Below, piece after piece: positions 1-5,221 of a stretch of DNA of 5,339 bases. Source of the stretch: Eggerthellaceae bacterium (GTDB lineage: Bacteria > Actinomycetota > Coriobacteriia > Coriobacteriales > Eggerthellaceae); the NCBI GenBank assembly GCA_900754495.1, contig CAAEDC010000137.1, positions 1 to 5,339 of the forward strand, read 5' to 3'. A program made the position numbers and the translations under genes. The notes below the pieces were generated by a model. That model did no database searches, was not told the origin of the DNA, and worked only from the letters and a program-made list of their open reading frames with translations. The stretch's first letter is position 1; every line of letters begins with the position of its first letter.

Positions 1-117
1 GCCGGAATCTCTCCCACAGAAACCACCGAAGAGCCCTAAATCGCCATTCTCGGCCAAGCAAGGACACGATCGCGACGCAAAGCGGCGGTTTAGAGCGAAT
101 ACGCCGAGTGAGCCCGA
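1..117. other. Intergenic DNA, no gene recognised
   Basis: This stretch is less GC-rich than the rest of the window. I see no start codon with a Shine-Dalgarno site, no tRNA-like fold and no convincing terminator. One plus-strand frame stays open from base 2 to a TAG at 236-238. Its translation is low-complexity, runs straight through the 35 bp repeats and resembles no family I know, so I do not call it a truncated gene. It lies downstream of helD, and what lies beyond the left edge cannot be judged. Confidence 0.5.
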
Positions 118-187
118 TGCGGCGGGCCGGTCGGTGGCGCGGGCGCAACAGGTGCGGCGGGCCGGTCGGTGGGGCGGGCGCAACAGG
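118..187. repeat. Tandem 35 bp repeat, two copies
   Basis: Two adjacent 35 bp units, 118-152 and 153-187, differ at a single base (C at 138, G at 173). Each begins TGCGGCGGGCCGGTCGGTGG and ends GGGCGCAACAGG. A third, decayed start (TGCGGC then ATGTCGGTCGACG) follows at 188, so the array probably had more copies. There is no open reading context with a ribosome binding site. The near identity indicates a recent duplication. The units share the GGTCGG core with the degenerate minisatellite that follows. Confidence 0.85.
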
Positions 188-193
188 TGCGGC

Positions 194-430
194 ATGTCGG
201 TCGACGATGAGGGGGGGTCGTCGGCGGGTTGGGCATAGCGGACTCATCGGTCCAGCCGACAGCGGTTGATCCACCTGCCCGTTCGGCGACGGCGGGCTCG
301 TCGGGCAGGCGGGCAGCGGCAGACTCGTCAGTCCGACCGGCAGCGAGGGTTCATCGGACCGGCCGGCAGCAGTTGATCCATCGGTCCGTCTGGCAACGGC
401 GGGCTCGTCGGGCGCAGCGGGTCGATGCAG
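194..430. repeat. Degenerate 26-27 bp minisatellite with 107 bp higher-order repeat
   Basis: A core close to TCaTCGGtCC, followed about 10 bp later by GGCAgCGG, recurs with starts at about 218, 244, 271, 298, 325, 351, 378 and 405. The steps are 26, 27, 27, 27, 26, 27 and 27. A weaker unit is visible near 194. Units 2-4 match units 6-8: bases 244-306 and 351-413 agree at 53 of 63 positions by eye, with most differences being transitions. This shows that a four-unit block was duplicated. The step is not a constant multiple of three and no frame has a ribosome binding site, so it looks non-coding. Function is unknown. Confidence 0.75.
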
Positions 431-502
431 CTCCCTGAGTCCACCGATCCGGAACGGCTCCCCGAACCCGCCGATTCGACCCTTCCCGCCGAGCTCGCTT
501 CC
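431..502. other. helD downstream region, no clear terminator
   Basis: This is the DNA just past the helD stop codon. Read on the minus strand it is purine-rich and GC-rich, but I find no stem followed by a T-run. Transcription of helD may therefore end Rho-dependently or within the repeat tract. Confidence 0.4.
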
Positions 503-2680
503 CTATCGCTTTCCCGTCAGCAACGGCGTGAGCGATTTGAGCGCCAGCACGTCCACCCGGCGCGTTGCGCGCGAGATGGTGGTGTACAGGCGCCGGCGCG
601 CCAAAGGCTCGTCGGGAAACAGCTCGCCGCTTGCGTCGGGCACGATGACGTGGTCGAACTCCAGGCCCTTCGCCAGTTCCAGCGTGATCAGGATCACGCC
701 CGATTCGGGCAGCGTGTCCTGGCGGCCCATCAAACGTGGAGCGTCGTCGCCCAGGATGGCCTGGATGCGGCGCGCCTGGCTTTTCCACGGCACGACCACC
801 GCGGCAATGCCGTGGTTCTCGTCCGACAGGCGGCGCGCCTCGGCAACGGTCTCGCGCAGGGCGGCGGCATGCTCGTCCTCGCTTGACAGCACGCGAATGC
901 GCGGCGGAACCTCGTCGCGCTGGACCGACGACACGCGCCCGCGCTCCTCCTCGGACAGCAGGCTGGAGAACAGGTCGGTGATGGCGGGCGCCGAGCGGTA
1001 GCTGGTCATGAGGAAGCACTCCTCCACCTGTCCCCGCGCGCGCTCGAACACGGCGCGCACCTCGGAAAACGTCGCCGTTCCCGGCTTGATCGCCTGGTTG
1101 GGATCGCCCAGCAGCATGAAGTGCGCACGGCGGAAGAACCGCGCGAGCACCGCCAGCTGCGCCGCCGTGTAGTCCTGCACCTCGTCGATCATCACGTACT
1201 TGGCGTTGGGGTTGCCCAGGCCCGTCACGACCATCTTCAGGTAGAGCCACCCCACCGGCGTCAGGTTCTCCACGTCCAGAAGGCGCATGCCGATGCGGTC
1301 CAGACGCAGCCAGTCGTCGTTCTCGACCATGCGGTGCGCCTCGCCGTAGCGATCCATCAGGTACTTCATCGTCAGCTCGCGCGCCTCGCGCTCGTCCTCG
1401 GGGTCGAACGGGCCGTTGAACAGTCTCAGCTGCTCGTCGAGGTCGAGCCCCAGGATCTCGTCCTGCGTGCTCTCGTTGCCCGCCATCGACTTCAGGCGGC
1501 TCTCCAGGCGCTCCTCCAGCTCCTCGCGCATGAGCGCGACCAGATGCGGGCCCGGCTCGATGCGCTTGAACTTCTCGCGCACCTGGCGGATCTGCGCCGC
1601 AGAGATCAGACGCGTGCCCGCCACCACGATGTCGCGGTAGTCGTCCGGCTCGAACGTCAGGCCGCCGCACGCCGCGTCGATGCGGTCCAGCTCCTCGATC
1701 GGCGATTCGGCCTCGGCGCCGCCGCGTCCGGCGGGCAGCAGGCGCTCGGCGAACTCCGCCCACGTGATGGTGACGGGGTTGCGCTCGCCCAGCTCGGGCA
1801 GGACGTTGTCGATGTAGTGGCGGAACACCGGGTTGGGCGTGATCAGGAACACCTCGCTGGGGTCCAGATCCTCGCGGCGCTGGTAGAGCAGGTACGCGAT
1901 GCGCTGCAGCAGAACCGACGTCTTGCCCGAGCCGGCGATGCCGCTCACCAGCAGCACCGGCACGTCCTCATGGCGGATGACCTGGTTCTGCTCCTTTTGA
2001 ATGGTGGCGGTGATCGCCTTCATCTGGTCGGTGCGCCGCTCAGACAGCGATCTGAGCAGAAGCGCGTCCTGGATGGCGACGGTGGTGTCGAAGTAGGCCT
2101 TGAGCACATCCTCGCTGATGTCGAACTGGCGGCGCAGCTTGAGGTCCGCCGAGATCGTGCGGCCGTTGGCGTGGTAGGACGTGCGGCCGTTCTCCTGGTT
2201 GTAGTAGGTCTCGGCCACCGGGCTGCGCCAGTCCACGACCAGGCGCTTGTAGTTCTCGTCGGCGATGCCAGCGTTGCCGATGTAGAGCTCCTTGGGGGCG
2301 TCCGTCGGCTTGAACTGCAGCACGACCTTGGCGAAATACGGCTGTTTGAGCAGCGCCTGCACGTCGGCGAGTTTGCGCGCGTTGACGTCGTGGGAGATGT
2401 TGTACGCCTCGATGACGCGGTTGATGGTGGCCAACTCCGCGGCGGTCTCGAGCGCCTCGTCGTCGCCGGCGAAATTCAGCGCCAGCTCGTCGGCCATGTC
2501 CTTCTTGTCCTGGGCCGCCTCGCCGCTGGTCTTGTCCAGTTTTGCCGCCAGATCGCGTCCCATGCGGCGCAGCGCCGCGTGCACTTCCGACAGGTGCGCC
2601 TGCTCCTGCTGGAATACGGGATCGTCCGCATCGGCGATGACGGAATCGGCGGCAGCGGGACTGGTCATGGGATCGCTCAC
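503..2680 (-). CDS. helD: HelD-type RNA polymerase recycling ATPase (UvrD/superfamily 1 fold)
   Basis: The 725-residue product is a complete HelD-like protein, close to the length known for Bacillus and mycobacterial HelD. In that family, ATP-driven movement removes stalled or nucleic-acid-bound RNA polymerase (RNAP) so it can be reused; the N-terminal arm enters the RNAP secondary channel. Visible here: a charged helical N-terminal segment (about 20-115) fitting that arm; the family-typical DWRSPVAETYYN (150-161); Walker A GIAGSGKTS (247-255); an insertion with acidic and helical stretches (about 320-470); Walker B VMIDEVQDY (496-504); LLGDPNQAI (523-531); TSYRS (559-563); ITLELAKGLEFDHVIV (665-680); and the arginine-finger-like LYTTISRATRRV (698-709). 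All ATPase motifs look intact. The start is GTG at 2680-2678 with AGGAGG directly upstream; an ATG four codons in lies too far from the SD. It stands alone, divergent from the transporter gene. Family assignment is firm; any link to rifamycin tolerance (HelR-like) is not shown. Confidence 0.95.
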   Translation of the reverse strand: MSDPMTSPAAADSVIADADDPVFQQEQAHLSEVHAALRRMGRDLAAKLDKTSGEAAQDKKDMADELALNFAGDDEALETAAELATINRVIEAYNISHDVNARKLADVQALLKQPYFAKVVLQFKPTDAPKELYIGNAGIADENYKRLVVDWRSPVAETYYNQENGRTSYHANGRTISADLKLRRQFDISEDVLKAYFDTTVAIQDALLLRSLSERRTDQMKAITATIQKEQNQVIRHEDVPVLLVSGIAGSGKTSVLLQRIAYLLYQRREDLDPSEVFLITPNPVFRHYIDNVLPELGERNPVTITWAEFAERLLPAGRGGAEAESPIEELDRIDAACGGLTFEPDDYRDIVVAGTRLISAAQIRQVREKFKRIEPGPHLVALMREELEERLESRLKSMAGNESTQDEILGLDLDEQLRLFNGPFDPEDEREARELTMKYLMDRYGEAHRMVENDDWLRLDRIGMRLLDVENLTPVGWLYLKMVVTGLGNPNAKYVMIDEVQDYTAAQLAVLARFFRRAHFMLLGDPNQAIKPGTATFSEVRAVFERARGQVEECFLMTSYRSAPAITDLFSSLLSEEERGRVSSVQRDEVPPRIRVLSSEDEHAAALRETVAEARRLSDENHGIAAVVVPWKSQARRIQAILGDDAPRLMGRQDTLPESGVILITLELAKGLEFDHVIVPDASGELFPDEPLARRRLYTTISRATRRVDVLALKSLTPLLTGKR

Positions 2681-2684
2681 GGGA

Positions 2685-2690
2685 CCTCCT
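2685..2690 (-). promoter_or_regulatory. helD ribosome binding site
   Basis: A perfect AGGAGG on the minus strand ends four bases before the GTG at 2680. The spacing is short, but the next in-frame start, ATG at 2668-2666, would leave a 16-base gap. This favours the GTG. Confidence 0.8.
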
Positions 2691-2697
2691 CATCGGA

Positions 2698-2759
2698 AAA
2701 GGGGCGGACGGGCCGCATCGGACGGGCAGTTTCGAACGTGCCGCATCGGACGCCCCTTT
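2698..2759 (-). promoter_or_regulatory. Structured helD leader: nested inverted repeats and duplicated 12-mer
   Basis: A 9 bp perfect outer stem pairs 2698-2706 (AAAGGGGCG) with 2751-2759 (CGCCCCTTT). Inside it a smaller stem pairs GGCAGTT (2725-2731) with AAC-G-TGCC (2735-2742), with one bulged base, around TCG and spanning a TTCGAA dyad. The 12-mer CCGCATCGGACG occurs at 2713-2724 and again, identical, at 2741-2752. In the helD transcript the outer 3' arm ends CCCCUUUU just before the SD, so the fold could slow transcription or hide the SD. The duplicated 12-mer could equally be a paired protein-binding site. The structure is visible; the role is inferred. Confidence 0.5.
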
Positions 2760-2777
2760 CGAAAAACATGCCGTAGT

Positions 2778-2783
2778 ATTGTA
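2778..2783 (-). promoter_or_regulatory. Possible -10 box for helD
   Basis: TACAAT on the minus strand (5 of 6 to TATAAT) lies about 95 bases before the helD start, which would give a leader of roughly 90 nt containing the inverted repeats. I find no good -35 hexamer at 16-18 bp spacing (TGTCCG at 17 bp), so the call is weak. Confidence 0.35.
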
Positions 2784-2881
2784 GCGCGACGCCGCCCGCG
2801 CGGACATGTGCTTCCTCTGAAACTACGTGCGAGAATGCATGGCGTTTTCGCCGCGGCCTCCCTACGCGCGCGCAGGAGCCG

Positions 2882-2887
2882 TATAAT
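2882..2887 (+). promoter_or_regulatory. Perfect -10 box for the CDF transporter gene
   Basis: TATAAT is a full consensus -10 in otherwise GC-rich DNA, 84 bases before the transporter start. Transcription would begin near 2893-2895, immediately before a strong hairpin. There is no recognisable -35 (TCCCTA at 17 bp spacing) and no extended TG, so activation by a regulator or another sigma factor is possible. The same bases also supply the ATG of a possible mini-ORF (2886-2975). The two roles would need different transcripts. Confidence 0.5.
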
Positions 2888-2975
2888 GGACGGAAGAAAA
2901 CGAGAATGCCCGCAGGATGGACGGTCCTGCGGGCATCGTTTTGCCATCCCGCCAGCAAAGGAAGCGCGCCCATGA
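2886..2975 (+). CDS. Possible 29-residue leader peptide overlapping the transporter start
   Basis: An ATG at 2886-2888 follows AGGAG (2874-2878) with a 7-base gap. It opens 29 codons, beginning MDGRKRECPQDGRSCGH, that stop at TGA 2973-2975. That stop overlaps the transporter ATG as ATGA, the arrangement typical of translational coupling. Against it, early codons such as GGA, AGA and CGA are unlike the neighbouring genes, much of the peptide is dictated by the hairpin palindrome, and the start lies inside the TATAAT box, so it would need an upstream promoter. No known family is recognised. I treat it as a candidate only. Confidence 0.2.
   Translation: MDGRKRECPQDGRSCGHRFAIPPAKEARP
2897..2942 (+). 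terminator. Strong hairpin, terminator- or attenuator-like, in the transporter leader
   Basis: A perfect 12 bp stem pairs 2906-2917 (ATGCCCGCAGGA) with 2925-2936 around a 7-base loop. Below it, after a 3-base bulge on the left side, AAAACG (2897-2902) pairs with CGTTTT (2937-2942), giving about 18 pairs in all. With A-rich and T-rich flanks it looks like a bidirectional intrinsic terminator. It sits between the only good -10 box and the transporter gene, so it may act as an attenuator, as a terminator for upstream transcription, or as a stabilising 5' structure. The T-run is only four bases. Confidence 0.55.
2957..2964 (+). promoter_or_regulatory. Transporter ribosome binding site
   Basis: AAAGGAAG lies seven bases before the ATG at 2972. 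This supports that start over the in-frame ATG at 2906, which lies inside the hairpin and would add 22 residues with no family counterpart. Confidence 0.75.
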
Positions 2976-4150
2976 CCGAATGGCTCGTCCGCCGTTTCGT
3001 GAAAGACCACCAGAACACCGGCAACGTGCAGGTGCGCACGCGCTACGGCCAGTTCGCCGGCATCGTCGGCATCATCTGCAACCTGTTGCTATGCCTGGGC
3101 AAGGGCGTCATCGGTCTTGTCGCCGGGTCGGTGTCCATCGTGGCCGACGCCGTGAACAACCTCTCCGACGCGGCGAGCAACATCATCAGCCTTCTGGGAT
3201 TCAAACTGGCCAGCAAGCCCGCCGATCCCGAGCATCCCTACGGCCACGGCCGCTACGAGTACCTGTCGGGGCTTGCCGTGGCGATCCTCATCGTGTTCAT
3301 CGGATGGGAGCTCTTAAGGTCCTCCTACGACAAGATCGTCAACCCCTCGCCCACCGAGTTCAACGCCGCCGTGGTGTGCGTGCTGGTGCTGTCCATCCTG
3401 GTGAAGCTGTGGATGATGGTGTTCAACCGCACGCTCGGGCGGCGCATCAGCTCCACGACGCTCGAGGCGACGGCGGTCGACTCGCGCAACGACGTCATCT
3501 CGACGGGCGTGGTGCTGCTGTGCGCCATCGCCTCGCACTTCACCGGCGTCGACCTGGACGGCTGGGTGGGCCTTGCCGTGGGCGCCTTCATCGTGTGGAG
3601 CGGCGTCCAGCTCGTCCGCGACACCGTCGATCCGCTGCTCGGCCGCGTGCCCGACCCCGAGCTCGTCAAGCACATCCACGACAAGATCATGTCCTATCCG
3701 GGCGTGCTGGGAACCCACGACCTGATGGTGCACGACTACGGCCCCGGCCGCCAGTTCGCCAGCGCCCACGTCGAGATGCCCGTCGAGGCCGATCCCATGG
3801 AAAGCCACGACCTCATCGACACCATCGAGCAGGATTTCAAGAACGACGACGGCCTCATCGTCACGCTGCACTACGACCCCATCGTCACCGACGATCCCGA
3901 GGTCAACGACATGCGCAACTGGATCGACGCGCAGGTGAAGACGATCGACGCGCGCCTGTCCATCCACGATCTGCGCACCGTGCCCGGGCCGACGCACGTC
4001 AACGTGCTGTTCGACTGCGTGAAGCCCGCCGATTCGCCGCTTTCCGACGATGAGTTGCGCGATCGCGTGGGCAAACTGGTGGTCGCGCGGTATCCTAAGG
4101 CGATCTGCAAGATCACCATCGACCAAAGCTACGTGAGCTCGCAGCAATGA
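2972..4150 (+). CDS. Cation diffusion facilitator (CDF) family transporter, probable Mn(II) exporter
   Basis: The 392-residue membrane protein should export a divalent metal ion by proton exchange. Six membrane segments are visible at about 29-50, 53-78, 97-116, 129-149, 165-188 and 194-212, with the family signature NNLSDAASN in the second and KPADPEHPYGHGR (82-94) before the third. By eye alignment to E. coli YiiP the transport site is N62, D66, D170 and D174, with no histidine. Asn/Asp-only sites are reported for manganese CDFs such as pneumococcal MntE, whereas zinc members usually carry His. The first C-terminal domain (about 240-303) keeps H249, D250, H266, H279, H300 and D302, at positions matching YiiP metal ligands. 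A second, similar domain (about 325-388) starts IHDLRTVPGP and has lost most of them. MntE-type proteins have about this length. The start is ATG at 2972 after AAAGGAAG. The family is sure; Mn specificity is inferred. Confidence 0.93.
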   Translation: MTEWLVRRFVKDHQNTGNVQVRTRYGQFAGIVGIICNLLLCLGKGVIGLVAGSVSIVADAVNNLSDAASNIISLLGFKLASKPADPEHPYGHGRYEYLSGLAVAILIVFIGWELLRSSYDKIVNPSPTEFNAAVVCVLVLSILVKLWMMVFNRTLGRRISSTTLEATAVDSRNDVISTGVVLLCAIASHFTGVDLDGWVGLAVGAFIVWSGVQLVRDTVDPLLGRVPDPELVKHIHDKIMSYPGVLGTHDLMVHDYGPGRQFASAHVEMPVEADPMESHDLIDTIEQDFKNDDGLIVTLHYDPIVTDDPEVNDMRNWIDAQVKTIDARLSIHDLRTVPGPTHVNVLFDCVKPADSPLSDDELRDRVGKLVVARYPKAICKITIDQSYVSSQQ

Positions 4151-4180
4151 GAAAAAGGGGCAGTCACTTTTTCTTATTTT
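4151..4180 (+). terminator. Terminator-like stem between transporter and rhomboid genes
   Basis: Directly after the transporter stop, GAAAAAG (4151-4157) pairs with CTTTTTC (4167-4173), and the stem continues past a G/A mismatch with one G-C pair and one G-U pair around CAG. It is followed by TTATTTT. The stem is A/T-rich and modest, so it may terminate only partly and allow read-through into the rhomboid gene. Its inner bases GGGGCAGTCAC could instead belong to a dispersed palindromic repeat family. Confidence 0.45.
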
Positions 4181-4187
4181 GGAACGC

Positions 4188-4193
4188 AAGGAG
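4188..4193 (+). promoter_or_regulatory. Rhomboid ribosome binding site
   Basis: AAGGAG lies six bases before the ATG at 4200, which is ideal spacing. This decides the start against an in-frame TTG at 4179 that has no SD and lies in the T-rich tail of the terminator-like stem. Confidence 0.85.
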
Positions 4194-4199
4194 ACCTGC

Positions 4200-5195
4200 A
4201 TGACCGAGCCCTTCGCACCATCCATCCCGTCCGGCTTGCCGCTGCGCTTCGCGTCGGACGCGGTGCGCACGCGCGCGCTGCGCTTCGAGCGGCTGAAGCC
4301 CTCGGGATGCCCGTCGTCGCCGCTGCGCTTCGCCGAGGGGTACGGCGCCGATGGTGGAAGCGCCAACGGCTCGAGGGGCGACACCGGCGTCGAAAGCGGC
4401 CCCGGCAACGCGCCTCAGCGCACCGTCATCGACGAAGACCAGCTCAAACGCATGATGCGCCAAAACGACGGCTTCCTGCGCCGCAACAGCCACCAGCTGG
4501 TCACGCTCATCCTCATCGCCATCACCTGCGTCGTCTACTTGGTCGAAGTCGTGCTGTCGGGGATGCGCCTCGAAGCCGACACCCAGGTCCTCATCGACAT
4601 GGGCGCGATGATCCCGATCCTGGTGCAGGGCCCGACCGACCTGTGGCGGTTCGTGGCGCCGATGTTTTTGCATATGGATCTGATGCACCTGCTGTTCAAC
4701 ATGGTGGCCCTCTACAGCGTCGGCATGACGCTCGAGCGGATCCTGGGCAGGGCCGGATTCCTGGCGCTGTACTTCGTGGGCGGCATCACCGGCAATGTGG
4801 CGTCGTATGCGTGGGGGCTGTTCGCCGAAAGCGGCCTGACCGTGTCCGCCGGCGCCTCGACCAGCGTGTTCGGCCTGTTCGTGGCCGTGGCGCTGCTGGC
4901 GGTGCTGGCACGCGGCAACCGCCGCTACCTCGCCGCCTACAGCAAGGGCATGCTCGCCGTGATCCTCGTCAACGTGGCGTACAGCCTGCTCGTGCCCGGC
5001 ATCTCCATCAGCGGGCACCTCGGCGGCGCCATCGGAGGCGCGATCGCGATGCTGATGATCCCCAGCAAGAACCTGCGCACGCCCAAGCCGCTGTGCGCCG
5101 TGGTCGCGGTGCTGTGGGTCGCCGGCATGGCCGCCGCCATCTGGTGGGGCCTGGGCGAGGTTCCCACCGTCGCGGCGAACCTGCTGGCGGGATAA
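4200..5195 (+). CDS. Rhomboid family intramembrane serine protease
   Basis: The 331-residue product should cleave transmembrane segments of other membrane proteins. Catalytic features are present: WRFVAPMFLHMDLMHLLFN (149-167), giving the tryptophan-arginine loop motif, H163 and the oxyanion-hole N167; GASTSVFG (218-225) with the predicted nucleophile S220; and SGHLGG (271-276) with the general base H273. The residue after the serine is Thr instead of the usual Gly. Membrane segments fall at about 99-119, 150-178, 184-206, 219-236, 247-264, 270-287 and 298-317, consistent with a six-helix core plus an extra C-terminal helix. Residues 1-95 are a low-complexity, probably cytosolic extension with three LRF motifs (15-17, 27-29, 42-44) and a Gly/Ser-rich linker. 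The gene is 49 bp downstream of the CDF transporter and may be partly co-transcribed. The natural substrate is unknown. The resemblance to YqgP/GluP is in layout only; the N-terminal domain is not recognisably the same. Confidence 0.93.
   Translation: MTEPFAPSIPSGLPLRFASDAVRTRALRFERLKPSGCPSSPLRFAEGYGADGGSANGSRGDTGVESGPGNAPQRTVIDEDQLKRMMRQNDGFLRRNSHQLVTLILIAITCVVYLVEVVLSGMRLEADTQVLIDMGAMIPILVQGPTDLWRFVAPMFLHMDLMHLLFNMVALYSVGMTLERILGRAGFLALYFVGGITGNVASYAWGLFAESGLTVSAGASTSVFGLFVAVALLAVLARGNRRYLAAYSKGMLAVILVNVAYSLLVPGISISGHLGGAIGGAIAMLMIPSKNLRTPKPLCAVVAVLWVAGMAAAIWWGLGEVPTVAANLLAG
4233..4332 (+). repeat. In-frame short repeats and inverted repeat at the rhomboid 5' end
   Basis: The 12-mer CGCTGCGCTTCG occurs exactly three times, at 4240-4251, 4276-4287 and 4321-4332. 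The steps of 36 and 45 bases are multiples of three, so each copy encodes LRF in the same frame. Separately, GGCTTGCCGCT (4233-4243) is complementary to AGCGGC-TG-AAGCC (4288-4300) apart from a 2-base bulge, giving an 11 bp stem near the start codon. The sequence shows both; whether selection acts on the peptide or on the nucleic acid is unclear. Confidence 0.6.
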
Positions 5196-5203
5196 CCCCC
5201 CAA

Positions 5204-5221
5204 GGCGCGCAGCTTTGCGCC
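5204..5221 (+). terminator. Weak GC hairpin after the rhomboid gene
   Basis: GGCGC (5204-5208) pairs with GCGCC (5217-5221), with one possible extra G-U pair, eight bases after the stop codon. No T-run follows, so it is a poor intrinsic terminator. It may help end the transcript or be part of the repeat tract that starts here. Confidence 0.25.

Noticed and set aside
2..238. Open frame entering from the left edge
   Set aside because: GC-rich DNA gives such frames by chance; the translation is low-complexity and crosses the 35 bp repeats without any recognised motif.
118..430. CRISPR array
   Set aside because: The units are directly adjacent or degenerate, with no unique spacers of constant length between conserved repeats, and no cas gene is present.
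229..438. A 69-codon frame in the repeat tract
   Set aside because: It only translates the minisatellite, has no SD, and the repeat step is not a constant multiple of three.
351..1763. Second long minus-strand frame overlapping helD
   Set aside because: Arg/Gly/Ala-rich translation in a shifted frame of helD, running out into the repeat tract; no domains seen.
1121..2776. A 551-codon open frame on the plus strand opposite helD
   Set aside because: It mirrors helD in GC-rich DNA, gives a repetitive Leu/Val/Arg-rich translation without family motifs, and has no SD. helD has all ATPase motifs intact.
2681..2800. Rifamycin-associated element upstream of helD
   Set aside because: No GGGGCTTGC-type inverted repeat, as I recall that element, is visible. 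The inverted repeat present has a different sequence and spacing.
2906..2971. Upstream in-frame ATG for the CDF transporter
   Set aside because: It lies inside the hairpin stem, has a poor SD, and adds 22 residues without family counterpart; the ATG at 2972 has AAAGGAAG at good spacing.
2888..2971. Manganese (yybP-ykoY) riboswitch in front of the putative Mn exporter
   Set aside because: The leader is too short and I do not see the conserved GGGGAGUA-type segment or the paired-helix layout; only one hairpin is present.
4179..4199. Upstream TTG start for the rhomboid
   Set aside because: No SD, and it sits in the T-rich tail of the terminator-like stem; the ATG at 4200 has an ideal AAGGAG.
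3314..4408. A 364-codon minus-strand frame opposite the CDF transporter
   Set aside because: A shadow frame rich in His, Asp and Val that spans the intergenic terminator-like stem; no known domain.
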